64,000 nt of DNA from Nonomuraea harbinensis (GCF_019396385.1 NZ_JAHKRN010000037.1:29490-93489); one strand, 5' to 3'; shown: positions 6,833 through 16,514, counted from the stretch's first letter. A program made the numbers and translations. Notes: generated by a model from the sequence alone, not told the origin.

Positions 6833-8736
6833 TGATCAATTGGTCGGCCCACGCGGTCAAGATCGGCGCCTTCCTCACGATGCTCGCCACAGGCTGGGCT
6901 GCCGCGCTGCCCGGAGACCTCCCCGCCGAGGTGGAGCGGGCCGCCGCCGCGTTCTCCTTCGCCCGGCAGCCGCTCAACGCCGCCGACGGCGGTCGCGGCG
7001 TGCGCGAGGTCGCCCCCGCCTACCAGGACATCCGGCACTGGATCTCCTCGGTCGGGGCCGCGGTCGCGCTCTCCGACCTGGACGGCAACTCCCGCTCCGA
7101 CGACGTGTGCCTGGTCGATCCGAGAACCGACACCGTCACGCTCCAGCCGGCCCCCCGGACGCAGGACCGGTATCCGCCGATCTCCCTGGTCCCTTCGGGC
7201 CTGCCCTACGACCCGACGATGGCGCCGATGGGCTGCGTACCCGCGGACTACGACGACGACGGGGCCACCGACGTCCTGGTCTACTACTGGGGCCGCTCCC
7301 CCGTGCTGTTCCTGCGCGGCGACGGGCCGCTCACCGGCCCGGCCGCGTTCACCCCGCGGGAGCTGGTCCAGCCCTTCCAGGTGTGGAACACCAACGCCCT
7401 GTCGCTGGCGGACGTGGACGGCGACGGCCGCACGGACCTGATCGTCGGCAACTACTTCCCCGACGGCGCGCGCGTCCTGGACCCGGCCGCCCGCTCCCGG
7501 CCCGAGCTGCGGATGCAGGCCTCCATGTCGAACGCCACCAACGGCGGCTCGAACCGTGTCCTGCTGTCGCGCGGCGGCGGGACGTACGCCGAGGCCGCGG
7601 GCGCCTTCGACCAGGAGGTGGCGGACGGCTGGACCCTGGCGATCGGCGCCCAGGACCTCGACGGCGACGGGCTGCCGGAGCTCTACATCGCCAACGACTT
7701 CGCCCCGGACCACCTGCTGCGCAACCGGTCCCGTCCCGGCGAGGTCTCCTTCGAGGTCACGCGAGGACCCCGTCACGTCACCACCCCGAAGTCCAAGGTG
7801 CTGGGCCAGGACTCCTTCAAGGGCATGGGCGTCGCCTTCGCGGACCTGAACGGCGACGAGGTCTCCGACATCCTGGTCAGCAACATCACCCAGGAGTACG
7901 GCCTGCTGGAGAGCAACTTCGCGTGGGTCAGCGGCCGGGGACGCGTCTTCGACGACGCAGGCACCGCCTTCTACACCGATGAGAGCGAGGCGCTCGGGCT
8001 GTCGCGCAGCGGCTGGGGCTGGGACATCAAGGCCGGCGACTTCGACGGTGACGGCGTCAACGAGATCCTGCAGGCCACCGGATTCCTGCGCGGCACGGTC
8101 AACCGCTGGGCGGATCTGCAGGAACTCGCCATGACCAACGACGACCTCCTGGCGAACCCCGCCATGTGGCCCGATTTCCATCCGGACGCCGACATCTCCG
8201 GGGACAACGTCAACCCCTTCTTCGTCCGCCTCCCCGGCGGGCGCTACGCCGACGTCAGCCAGGCCGTCGGCGTGGCGGATCCGGGCGCGTCGCGCGGCAT
8301 CGCCACGGCGGACGTCGACCATGACGGCCGGCTGGACTTCGCCGTCGCCAACCAATGGCGGCAGAGCCACTTCTATCGCAACACCGGACCGGGACGCCCG
8401 CCCTTCCTGGGACTTCAGCTGATGCGCCCGGCGGGCGGCTGCTCCAGCAACGCCGAAGCCCTCTCCCCCGCCATCGGCGCGACCGTCCGGCTGGCTTCGG
8501 GCGCCCAGGGCACGCGCACCGGCCAGGTCTACCCCGCGAACGGACACGCCGGCGTCGCCGCCGCGGAGCTGATGTTCGCGCTCCGCGCGGGCACCACGTC
8601 CGTGCCGGTCGAGGTGAGCTGGCGCGACACCTGCGGCCGGGCCCGTACCGCCGCCGTCGACCTCGCGCCCGGCTGGCATCGCCTCCGCCTCGGCGACGAC
8701 CGCTCGATCACCCCTGTCACGGAGGGAACACCATGA
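6832..8736 (+). CDS. Enediyne core protein E4/UnbV (FG-GAP repeats with ASPIC/UnbV domain)
   Basis: A 634-residue protein with a hydrophobic N-terminus (about residues 8-27) that looks like a signal or anchor. At least seven calcium-type FG-GAP/VCBS loops follow, for example DYDDDGATDVL, DVDGDGRTDLI, DLDGDGLPELY, DFDGDGVNEIL and DVDHDGRLDFA, consistent with a beta-propeller. The C-terminal about 110 residues (from LGLQLMRP) match the ASPIC/UnbV domain. UnbV is conserved in enediyne clusters; its exact function is not established. The ATG at 6832 overlaps the E3 stop; GTG at 6829 is the alternative. The stop overlaps the E5 start (ATGA). Confidence 0.93.
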   Translation: MINWSAHAVKIGAFLTMLATGWAAALPGDLPAEVERAAAAFSFARQPLNAADGGRGVREVAPAYQDIRHWISSVGAAVALSDLDGNSRSDDVCLVDPRTDTVTLQPAPRTQDRYPPISLVPSGLPYDPTMAPMGCVPADYDDDGATDVLVYYWGRSPVLFLRGDGPLTGPAAFTPRELVQPFQVWNTNALSLADVDGDGRTDLIVGNYFPDGARVLDPAARSRPELRMQASMSNATNGGSNRVLLSRGGGTYAEAAGAFDQEVADGWTLAIGAQDLDGDGLPELYIANDFAPDHLLRNRSRPGEVSFEVTRGPRHVTTPKSKVLGQDSFKGMGVAFADLNGDEVSDILVSNITQEYGLLESNFAWVSGRGRVFDDAGTAFYTDESEALGLSRSGWGWDIKAGDFDGDGVNEILQATGFLRGTVNRWADLQELAMTNDDLLANPAMWPDFHPDADISGDNVNPFFVRLPGGRYADVSQAVGVADPGASRGIATADVDHDGRLDFAVANQWRQSHFYRNTGPGRPPFLGLQLMRPAGGCSSNAEALSPAIGATVRLASGAQGTRTGQVYPANGHAGVAAAELMFALRAGTTSVPVEVSWRDTCGRARTAAVDLAPGWHRLRLGDDRSITPVTEGTP

Positions 8737-9653
8737 CCTCTGCCCAGCGCGATCCGAGAACGGCGGCGCTTCGCAGATTCGCCCTGTCCATCACCGTGTT
8801 CAACCTCCTCGGGCACCTCTGGCTCGGCTTCGAGCAGGCGTACATCACCCCGATCGTGGCCGTGGCGTTCGCCTACGCGCTCGACCTCGCGCTGGAGACC
8901 GCGGAGGCGAGCGCCGAGAAGCGGACGCCCAAGTACCGGAAAGAAGGCCTGCTGGACTTCCTCCTGCCCGCCCACATCTCCGGCCTGGCCTGCGCCATGC
9001 TGCTGTACGCCAACGACCGGCTCTGGCCGGTGCTGTTCGCCGTGGCCGTCGCCATCGGCGGCAAGTACATCGTCCGGGTGCGCGTCGCCGGGAAGAAGCG
9101 GCACATACTCAACCCGTCGAACGCCGGCATCGCGATCACCCTGCTGGTGTTCCCCTGGGTCGGCATCGCGCCGCCGTACCACTTCACCGAGTGGGTCAGC
9201 GGTCCGATCGACTGGATCATCCCCGCCTTCATCCTCGTCGCCGGGACCATGCTCAACGCCAAGCTCACGGGGAAGATGCCGCTCATCCTGGGCTGGGCCG
9301 GGGCGTTCCTCGCCCAGGCCGTGATCCGCACGTGGGTCGACGGCACCGCGACGACGAGCGCGCTGGTGGTCATGACGGGCGTCGCCTTCATCCTGTTCAC
9401 CAACTACATGATCACCGATCCCGGCACGACACCGGTCAAGCCGCGCAACCAGGTCGTCTTCGGAGCGTCCACGGCGGTGGTCTACGGCCTGCTCGTGCAC
9501 TTCCACATCGTGTACGGCCTGTTCTTCGCGCTGGTCATCGTGTGCGTCGCCCGGGGCGTGCTGCTCGCGGCGCTGTCCGCCCGGGAGGCGCGCCTCCAGC
9601 AGAGCGCCGTGCCGGTCCCCGCCACCTCGGTGGCCGTCCCCAGTTCCAGGTGA
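8733..9653 (+). CDS. Enediyne core protein E5/UnbU (RnfD/NQR2-like membrane protein)
   Basis: A 306-residue integral membrane protein with about eight spans. Segments such as HILNPSNAGIAITLLVF (about 125-141) and FTNYMITDPGTTPVKPRNQ (about 232-250) resemble RnfD/NqrB-type subunits, where the DPGTTP loop holds a covalent flavin attachment Thr. UnbU is one of the five proteins found with essentially every enediyne PKS. A role in redox or transport at the membrane is plausible but unproven. The true start is the ATG at 8733, with GGAGGG upstream and ATGA overlap with E4. Five bases separate its stop from the PKSE start. Confidence 0.93.
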   Translation: MTSAQRDPRTAALRRFALSITVFNLLGHLWLGFEQAYITPIVAVAFAYALDLALETAEASAEKRTPKYRKEGLLDFLLPAHISGLACAMLLYANDRLWPVLFAVAVAIGGKYIVRVRVAGKKRHILNPSNAGIAITLLVFPWVGIAPPYHFTEWVSGPIDWIIPAFILVAGTMLNAKLTGKMPLILGWAGAFLAQAVIRTWVDGTATTSALVVMTGVAFILFTNYMITDPGTTPVKPRNQVVFGASTAVVYGLLVHFHIVYGLFFALVIVCVARGVLLAALSAREARLQQSAVPVPATSVAVPSSR

Positions 9654-9658
9654 CCGCC

Positions 9659-12600
9659 ATGACAGACGTCGCCATCGTCGGCATGGGCTGCCGCTATCCC
9701 GACGCGGCCGGCCCGGACCGCCTGTGGGAGCTGGTCATGGCCCGCAGGCGGGCGTTCCGGCCCATCCCCGCGACCCGGCTGAACCTCGCCGACTACGACA
9801 CCGGCGACCCCGACTCGACCTATGTCCGGTACGCGGCGCTCCTGGAGGGCTGGTCGTTCGACCGGGCCCGGCACCGCGTCCCGGGAACCACCTACCGTGT
9901 CACCGATCCGGCGCACTGGCTGGCCCTGGACGTGGCCGCCGACACCCTCGCGGCGGCGGGCTTCGCCGACGCGTCCGGACTCGACCGCGACCGGGTCGGC
10001 GTGGTCCTGGGCAACACGCTGACCGGCGAGTTCACCAGGGCCACCGCCATGCGGCTGCGATGGCCGTACGTGCGCCGCGTCCTGCGAGAGGCCATGGCCG
10101 GCGAGGACCTCGGCGAGTCCGTCCGCGACCAGCTCGTCAAGCGGGCCGAGGAGTTGTTCAAGGCGCCGTTCCCCGAGCCCACGGACGAGAGCCTCGCCGG
10201 GGCGCTGTCCAACACCATCGCCGGGCGCGTCTGCAATCACTTCGACCTGCACGGCGGGGGTTTCACCGTGGACGGCGCGTGCGCCTCGTCGCTGCTCGCG
10301 GTGATCCACGCCTGCGTGGCCCTGACCTCCGGGGATCTGGACTTCGCCCTCGCCGGAGGCGTGGACCTGAGCCTCGACCCGTTCGAGCTGGTCGGGTTCG
10401 CCAGGACCGGGGCCCTCGCCCGTACGGACATGCGGGTCTACGACGCCTCTCCCACCGGCTTCTGGCCGGGTGAGGGGTGCGGCATGGTCGCGCTGATGCG
10501 TGCCGAGGACGCGCTGGCCCTGGGGCGGCGGCCGCTCGCGCTGATCCGCGGATGGGGGGTGTCCTCCGACGGGCGCGGCGGGATCAGCAGGCCCGAGCCC
10601 GACGGGCAGCTGCTCGCCCTGCGGCGCGCCTACGAACGCGCCGGGTTCGGCGCGGACACGGTCGGCTACTTCGAGGGGCACGGCACCGGGACGGCGGTCG
10701 GCGACCACGCCGAGCTCCAGGCCATGCGGGCCGTGCGCGGGCAGGGCCGCCGCCCGGCCTTCGTCGGGTCGATCAAGGCCAACATCGGGCACACCAAGGC
10801 GGCGGCCGGCGTGGCCGGACTGATCAAGGCGACGCTGGCCGTGCACCATCAGATCGTCCCGCCGACCACCGGTTCGCACACGCCGCACGAGCTCCTCGGG
10901 GACGGGCTCACCGTCGCGGAGGGGCCCGTCCCCTGGCCCTCGGCCCCCGTACGGGCAGCGGTCAGCGCGATGGGGTTCGGCGGGATCAACACCCATCTGG
11001 TGGTGGAGAGGGCGGGATCGGCCCGCCGAACCCGGTTGTCCGCCGTACAGGAGCGGATGGCGCGCACGCCGACGGACACGGAGGTCTTCGCCGTGACGGC
11101 GGACAGCTCCGCCGCGCTCACCGGGAAGCTCCGGCACGTCGCCCGGCTGGCGGAGACCCTGTCCTTCTCCGAACTCACCGACCTGGCCGCCCGGCTGGCC
11201 GGCGAGCCGCAGGGGAGCCACCGGGTCGCCTTCACGGCCCACCATCCGGGTCAGCTGGCCCGCCGGGCCGAGCGGGCCGCCGCACTGGCGGGCCGCGCCG
11301 CCGCCGAGTCCGGCGTTTTCAGCGGGGTGGGCCCGCCCGGGAAGGTCGGCCTGCTGTTCACCGGCCAGGGCGGACCGGCCCGCGGCGACGCCGGCGCCCT
11401 GGGCAGGCTGTACGACGGGGCGCGGGCGTACTTCACCGGGGAAGAAGGCATCGACACGGCGATCGTGCAACCGGCCGTCTTCCGGGCCTCCATGGCCGCG
11501 CTGCGGTGGCTGGACAGCCTCGGGGTCGCCGCCGTCGCCGCGCTCGGCCACAGCGTCGGCGAGATAGCGGCGCTGACCTGGTCCGGGGCCATCGACGAGG
11601 AAGCCGCGCTGGAGCTGGTGACCGAGCGCGGCCGGATCATGGGCGAGGTGGGCGCGCCCGGCACCGGCATGGCCTCCGTGTCCGCCCCCGCGAGCCGGGC
11701 CGCCGCCCTGATCGAAGGGCTGGATCTGGTCGTCGCGGCCGACAACGGCGCCTCCACGGTCGTCGCCGGGCCGTGGACCGAGGTCGAGACCCTGGTGCGG
11801 CGGGCCGGCGCGGACGGCGTCACGGCGACGCGACTGGAGGTGAGCCACGCCTTCCACTCCCCCGCCGTGCGGCAGGCCGTCGCGCCGTTCACCATCTGCC
11901 TGGACAAGGCCCCGTTCACCGAGCCGGTGGGACCGGTCTACTCGACGGTCACCGGCACGGAGCTGAGGGCGGGCACCGATCTGCGCCGGCACCTGGCCGC
12001 CCAGATCACCGATCCGGTGCGGTTCCGTGAGGCGCTGGATCTGCTCGCCGCCGAGTGCGACCTGCTGGTCGAAGCCGGTCCTGGACATTCGCTGGCGACC
12101 CTGGCCACCGCCCACCTCGGCGGCTCGCCGCCGGCCGTCTCCGTCGACGCCGGCGCGGCCGGCGCGCGGGGCCCGCTGGAGACCGCCGCCGCCCTGTTCG
12201 CGGCAGGCGCGACCGACTCGTTGCGCAGCCTGTTCGACCAGCGCTTCCACCGGCCCTTCGCGCTGGACCGGGAGCCCGTGTTCCTGACGAATCCCTGCGA
12301 GACGGCCCCGGAGCCCGTCCCGTCCGCCGCGCCGGAACGGCCGCGGCCGGAAGGCGGCGGCGTGGCCGAGATCGTGCGCGAGCTGGTCGGTGCCGCCCTG
12401 GAGCTGGAGCCTGACGCGATCGCGGACGACGACCACCTCCTGGCCGACCTGCACATGAACTCGCTGCAGGTCGTCCAGCTCGCCGCCGAGTCGGCGTCGG
12501 CGTGCGGGAAGGCGCTGCCGCCGGTCCTGCCCTCGATCGCCGAGGCCACGGTCGGTGACCTGATCGCCGCCGTCGAGGCGTTCCCCCGGGCCGAGGAGCA

Positions 12601-14866
12601 CACGCTGGACCTGCCCGACTGGTTCCGCCTGTTCACCGAGCACCAGGAGCCCGTCCAGCCGCCCGAGCCGGAAGGCGCGCTGCGCGCGCACGTCCCCGCC
12701 GCGCCCACGGACGCCGACCTGGCCGCCTTGGTCGCCACGGCGCGCCGGGCGATCGCCGGTGGGCTGCCCCTCGTCGTCACCGACGAGGCCGACTGCGCCT
12801 CCGGGTTCGTCGCCGCCCTGCGCCAGGAGCATCCGGACGCCGACGTCCATTGGCTCGGCGTGGATCGCGCGGGCCGGACCTACGAGGTCCGGCACTCGCC
12901 CATGGCCCGCCCGCGCAGCGATCCCCCGCTGCGGCGGGACGACGTGGTCGTCATCACCGGCGGAGGCAAGGGGATCGGGCTGGAAGCCGGGCTGACCCTC
13001 GCGAAGGCGTACGGGGTCCGGGTGGCGCTGATCGGCCGGTCGGATCCCGGCACCGACCCCGAACTGGCCGGCGGCCTGGAGAGGCTGCGGGCCGCCGGGG
13101 TGGTGGCCGCCTACCGCAGGGCGGACGTCACCGACGCCGCCGCTGTCACGCGGGCCATGGCGGAGCTGGCCGAGCTCGGCCCGATCGCCGGGGTCGTGCA
13201 TGCCAGCGGGATCAACCGGCCCGCCCTCTTCGGCGAGCTCACGGACGAGGACTTCGCCGAGCACGCCCGTACGAAATGTGCCGGTCTGGCCAACGTGCTC
13301 GCCGCCGTCGATCTCAGCGGGCTGCGGCTCCTCCTCGCGTACGGGTCCGTGATCGGGCGGTTCGGGCTGGCCGGCGAGACGCACTACGCCCTGGCCAACG
13401 GACGGCTCCAGGCCATGGTGCGCGCCCTCGCGCCCCGGCTGCCCGACGGCTGCGTCAGCGCGACGCTGGCCTGGACCGTGTGGTCCGGGGCGGGGATGGC
13501 CGAACGGCTCGGCGTGGTCGACCACCTCGCCGGCGCCGGGATCGGCACCCTGCCCGCGGAACGGGGCGCGGAGCTGCTGCTGGACGCCATAGCGGCAGGT
13601 CCGGCCGGGGAGACCATCGTCATCAGCGGCCGGCTTCCCCAGCTCGACCGCGCGCAGGTCACCCCGCCGCGGCATCCGCTCCTGCACCGCCTGCTCAGGT
13701 TCGTCCCGGGGGTCGAGGTGGCGGCCGAGTGCGAGCTGGACGCGTCGCGCGCGTTCCTGGCCGACCACCAGCTCCACGGGGTGCGGCTGCTGCCCGCCGT
13801 CTGCGCTCTGGAGGCCATGGCCCAGGCCGCGGAGATGCTCGGCACTCCCGCTCGCACGATCACGGACGCCCGGTTCGAACGACCGGTCATCGTGCCCGCC
13901 GACGGGACGCGGACCATCCGGATCCACGCCCTGCGCCACCCCGACGGCAGCGTGGCGGTCACCGTCCGCAGCGCGGAGACCGACTTCTCCGCCGACCACT
14001 TCGCCGGGCGGGTCGTCCCCGGGCCGGCCGATCCGCCGGACGTCGAGGTCCCCGCCGGTGACCCGCCCGGCCACGAACCGGCCGACCTGTACGGATCGCT
14101 GTTCTTCCACGGCCCGGCGTTCCGGCGCCTGACCCGTTTCGAGTCCCTCTTCCCCACCGGCTGCCGGGCGGTGCTGTCCGGGGCCGGCGAGGACCTGGGG
14201 CTGGGCGAGCCGGTTCTGGGGGACGCCGCCCTGCACGACGCGGCCATCCACGTCCTGCAGGCGTGCGTGCCCCACCGGCGCCTCCTGCCGGTCGCCTGTG
14301 ATCGCTTCCAGGTGCACGACGGCGCCCGGTCCGCCGACGTGGTCGTCGAGGCGGTCGAACGGGAACACCAGGGCGTCGACTACACCTACGACGTCCTGGC
14401 CCGGTCCGTGGACGGGCGTCCCCTGTTCAGCTGGTCGGGGTTGCGGCTGCGCGACACCGGGCCGCTGCGCCTGGACGCCGTCCCGCCGCTGCTGACCGGC
14501 CCGTACCTCGAACGCGTGGTGGGGGACCTGTGCCCGGGGGCGGCCGCCGTGAGCCAGGAGTGGGTGGAGCTGGACGGCCCGCCGCTCCCACTCGGTCCCG
14601 AGTGGACGGATCAGGCCGAGCAGCTGGCGCGCCTGACCGGCGAGTCCCGCACCTCTCTGAACTCGCGGCTGAGTGCGGTGCTCAAGTGTCTGCCCGAAGC
14701 GGGCCAGGCCAGGTCGCTCCAGGTCGAGGCCGCGTACGAGCACGGCTGGATCAAACTCAGCGGCCCGTCCGGGTCTGCCGTCCTGTCCGGCCTGCTCACC
14801 CTGAACGATTCCGGCGGCCCGCCACGACCCATGGTCGTCGCCGTGCTCACCCAGGAGAGGCGATGA
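9659..14866 (+). CDS. Enediyne iterative type I polyketide synthase PKSE (KS-AT-ACP-KR-DH, eroded C-terminal PPTase region)
   Basis: A 1735-residue PKSE that builds the linear polyene precursor of an enediyne core. Domains in order: KS with active-site VDGACASSL (Cys208), EGHGTGT (His341) and NIGHTK (His378); AT with GHSVGE (Ser632) and malonyl-type AFHS (His733); ACP with DLHMNSLQ (Ser935), the PKSE-type phosphopantetheine motif; KR with GGGKGIG (about 1100) and catalytic Tyr1243 in HYALAN; DH with ADHQLHG (His1370) and a downstream LHDAAIHVLQ. Only about 120 residues remain after GPYLER (about 1614). Known PKSEs are about 1900 or more residues and end in a full phosphopantetheinyl transferase; here I find no CDVE-like metal motif and no WTA.E..KAG helix in normal form. 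ATGA overlap joins it to the thioesterase. Confidence 0.95.
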   Translation: MTDVAIVGMGCRYPDAAGPDRLWELVMARRRAFRPIPATRLNLADYDTGDPDSTYVRYAALLEGWSFDRARHRVPGTTYRVTDPAHWLALDVAADTLAAAGFADASGLDRDRVGVVLGNTLTGEFTRATAMRLRWPYVRRVLREAMAGEDLGESVRDQLVKRAEELFKAPFPEPTDESLAGALSNTIAGRVCNHFDLHGGGFTVDGACASSLLAVIHACVALTSGDLDFALAGGVDLSLDPFELVGFARTGALARTDMRVYDASPTGFWPGEGCGMVALMRAEDALALGRRPLALIRGWGVSSDGRGGISRPEPDGQLLALRRAYERAGFGADTVGYFEGHGTGTAVGDHAELQAMRAVRGQGRRPAFVGSIKANIGHTKAAAGVAGLIKATLAVHHQIVPPTTGSHTPHELLGDGLTVAEGPVPWPSAPVRAAVSAMGFGGINTHLVVERAGSARRTRLSAVQERMARTPTDTEVFAVTADSSAALTGKLRHVARLAETLSFSELTDLAARLAGEPQGSHRVAFTAHHPGQLARRAERAAALAGRAAAESGVFSGVGPPGKVGLLFTGQGGPARGDAGALGRLYDGARAYFTGEEGIDTAIVQPAVFRASMAALRWLDSLGVAAVAALGHSVGEIAALTWSGAIDEEAALELVTERGRIMGEVGAPGTGMASVSAPASRAAALIEGLDLVVAADNGASTVVAGPWTEVETLVRRAGADGVTATRLEVSHAFHSPAVRQAVAPFTICLDKAPFTEPVGPVYSTVTGTELRAGTDLRRHLAAQITDPVRFREALDLLAAECDLLVEAGPGHSLATLATAHLGGSPPAVSVDAGAAGARGPLETAAALFAAGATDSLRSLFDQRFHRPFALDREPVFLTNPCETAPEPVPSAAPERPRPEGGGVAEIVRELVGAALELEPDAIADDDHLLADLHMNSLQVVQLAAESASACGKALPPVLPSIAEATVGDLIAAVEAFPRAEEHTLDLPDWFRLFTEHQEPVQPPEPEGALRAHVPAAPTDADLAALVATARRAIAGGLPLVVTDEADCASGFVAALRQEHPDADVHWLGVDRAGRTYEVRHSPMARPRSDPPLRRDDVVVITGGGKGIGLEAGLTLAKAYGVRVALIGRSDPGTDPELAGGLERLRAAGVVAAYRRADVTDAAAVTRAMAELAELGPIAGVVHASGINRPALFGELTDEDFAEHARTKCAGLANVLAAVDLSGLRLLLAYGSVIGRFGLAGETHYALANGRLQAMVRALAPRLPDGCVSATLAWTVWSGAGMAERLGVVDHLAGAGIGTLPAERGAELLLDAIAAGPAGETIVISGRLPQLDRAQVTPPRHPLLHRLLRFVPGVEVAAECELDASRAFLADHQLHGVRLLPAVCALEAMAQAAEMLGTPARTITDARFERPVIVPADGTRTIRIHALRHPDGSVAVTVRSAETDFSADHFAGRVVPGPADPPDVEVPAGDPPGHEPADLYGSLFFHGPAFRRLTRFESLFPTGCRAVLSGAGEDLGLGEPVLGDAALHDAAIHVLQACVPHRRLLPVACDRFQVHDGARSADVVVEAVEREHQGVDYTYDVLARSVDGRPLFSWSGLRLRDTGPLRLDAVPPLLTGPYLERVVGDLCPGAAAVSQEWVELDGPPLPLGPEWTDQAEQLARLTGESRTSLNSRLSAVLKCLPEAGQARSLQVEAAYEHGWIKLSGPSGSAVLSGLLTLNDSGGPPRPMVVAVLTQERR

Positions 14867-15303
14867 ATCCTTTCTACGAACACCGCCAGGTGGTGACCTT
14901 CGCGGACACCAACGTGGTCGGGAACGTGTACTTCACCCATTACTTCGAGTGGCAGGGCCGCTGCCGGGAACGGTTCCTCGCCGACCAGGCGCCGGAGGTC
15001 CTCCAGGAGCTCACCCGCGACCTCGCCCTGGTGACGGCCGACTGCGCGTGCGAGTTCTTCGCCGAGCTGTACGCGCTCGACGAGGTGTCGATCCGCATGT
15101 CGCTGGGCGGCATCGAGGCCAACCGGGTGACCATGGAGTTCCACTACTACCGGCTGGGCGCCGGTCCGGCTCTGCTCGTCGCCCGGGGACGGCAGACGAT
15201 CGCGTGCATGCGCCGCGACTCCGGCGGCGCCCTCCACCCGACGGAGATCCCCGGCCCGCTCAGGCGGGCGCTCGACCCTTACCGTCCCGTCCCGGCAGCC
15301 TAG
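14863..15303 (+). CDS. Enediyne hotdog-fold thioesterase E10
   Basis: A 146-residue hotdog thioesterase of the type paired with PKSE (relatives SgcE10, CalE7, DynE7). It releases the polyene from the ACP of the synthase. The conserved N-terminal signature FADTNVVGNVYFTHYFEW followed by GRCRERFL (about 12-39) contains the Asn, Tyr and Arg residues typical of this group, which lacks the Asp/Glu base of ordinary hotdog thioesterases. It overlaps the PKSE stop by ATGA. It completes the E3-E4-E5-E-E10 cassette. Confidence 0.95.
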   Translation: MNPFYEHRQVVTFADTNVVGNVYFTHYFEWQGRCRERFLADQAPEVLQELTRDLALVTADCACEFFAELYALDEVSIRMSLGGIEANRVTMEFHYYRLGAGPALLVARGRQTIACMRRDSGGALHPTEIPGPLRRALDPYRPVPAA

Positions 15304-15315
15304 GAGGACCGCCCC

Positions 15316-15927
15316 GTGGATCCGCGGATCGGCATCATCGGGTGCGGGCGGATGGGCACGGCCCTGGCCCGGCTCATCGACCTGCACCGGATACCGCTGC
15401 TGCTGGCCAACCGGACGCCCGGACGGGCCGCCGCGCTCGCCGCCGAGCTGTCGTGCGCGCGGGCCGTGCCGCCGGAGGAGGCCGCCGCCGAGTCCGATCT
15501 GACCATCCTGGCCACGCCCATCGACGCCACCTGCCGTGACGTGGCGCCCCAGCTGCGGCGGACGCGGTCCGTCATCGTCGACGTGTCCAACCCGTGCTTC
15601 GGTGAGCCTGCCGCGCCGCCCTACGCCTCGGCGGCGCAGCGGATCGCCGCGGCGCTGCCCGGTTGCGCCGTGGTGAAGGCGTTCAACTGCCTGTCGGCAC
15701 GATGGATCAGCGCCTACATCCGCGCGCCCGGCCTGGTCACGATCCCCATCGCGGGCGACGACCCCGATGCCAAGCTGCTCGTCACCCGGTTCTGCAAGCA
15801 GCTGGGATTCGACATCGCCGACGCCGGGCCCCTGGCCAACAGCCGGTGCATCGAAAGCCTGACCGAGCTGCTGCTGTGCCTCGACGCCGACTCGATCGGC
15901 GTGAAGCTCGTGCCGGCCCTCCCCTGA
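15316..15927 (+). CDS. NADPH-dependent F420 reductase-like (NPF family) oxidoreductase
   Basis: A 203-residue protein with an N-terminal dinucleotide-binding motif GIIGCGRMG (residues 5-13) and the downstream layout of the F420-dependent NADP reductase/pyrroline-5-carboxylate reductase-like family (IVDVSNP, VVKAFNCLSARW). It probably shuttles hydride between NAD(P)H and a deazaflavin or a substrate. The GTG start at 15316 follows AGGAGGA with 7-bp spacing. It sits 12 bp after the E10 thioesterase, so it is most likely in the same transcript and may be a tailoring or cofactor enzyme for the enediyne pathway. Confidence 0.82.
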   Translation: MDPRIGIIGCGRMGTALARLIDLHRIPLLLANRTPGRAAALAAELSCARAVPPEEAAAESDLTILATPIDATCRDVAPQLRRTRSVIVDVSNPCFGEPAAPPYASAAQRIAAALPGCAVVKAFNCLSARWISAYIRAPGLVTIPIAGDDPDAKLLVTRFCKQLGFDIADAGPLANSRCIESLTELLLCLDADSIGVKLVPALP

Positions 15928-15971
15928 CCGCGGCCGCGCCGTCCCCCACGAAACCGATCCCAGGAGTCGTC

Positions 15972-16514
15972 ATGTCCGCTCCCGCCATCAGCCGTTCGAC
16001 GCTCAACGAGCGACACCACAAGACGGCTCTCGGTGTCTTCCTCGTGATCGTCCTCGCGCACTGGGCGGAACACGTCGTCCAGGCGATCCAGATCTACGCG
16101 CTGGGCTGGCCGGTCCCCGAGGCGCGCGGACTGCTCGGGCTGCCGTTCCCCTGGCTCGTCACCTCGGAATGGATGCACTACGGCTACGCCCTGGTCATGC
16201 TCGTGGGGCTGATCCTGCTGCGCCCGGGCTTCACCGGCCGTTCCAGGACCTGGTGGACCGTCGCGCTGGCCATCCAGTTCTGGCATCACATCGAGCACCT
16301 GCTCCTGCTGATCCAGGCGCTGTCGGGGACGTACCTGGCCGGGCGGGCCGCGCCCACCAGCGTCATCCAGCTCGTGATCCCCCGCGTCGAGCTGCATCTG
16401 TTCTACAACGCCGTGGTCTTCGCGCCGATGGTGGTGGCCATGGTGCTGCACCGGCGTCCGCGCCTGGAAGAACGCGCCGTCATGCGGTGCGACTGCGCGC
16501 TCCAGCCCGCATGA
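15972..16514 (+). CDS. Small His-rich membrane protein, unknown function
   Basis: A 180-residue protein with four to five membrane spans and repeated His/Glu pairs at membrane boundaries: HWAEHVVQ (about 29-36), WMHYGYA, and FWHHIEHLLLL (about 101-111), plus ELHLFYN. Such spacing could bind a metal or heme within the membrane, but I do not recognise the family. A cysteine pair (RCDC) lies near the C-terminus. It follows the oxidoreductase by 44 bp, with AGGAG before the ATG, and overlaps the next gene by ATGA. Co-transcription with the enediyne cassette is likely. Confidence 0.8.
   Translation: MSAPAISRSTLNERHHKTALGVFLVIVLAHWAEHVVQAIQIYALGWPVPEARGLLGLPFPWLVTSEWMHYGYALVMLVGLILLRPGFTGRSRTWWTVALAIQFWHHIEHLLLLIQALSGTYLAGRAAPTSVIQLVIPRVELHLFYNAVVFAPMVVAMVLHRRPRLEERAVMRCDCALQPA

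Noticed and set aside
9482..14743. 1753-residue open frame on the minus strand opposite the PKS gene
   Set aside because: It mirrors the PKSE codons and has no domain, ribosome site or plausible composition; it results from high GC.
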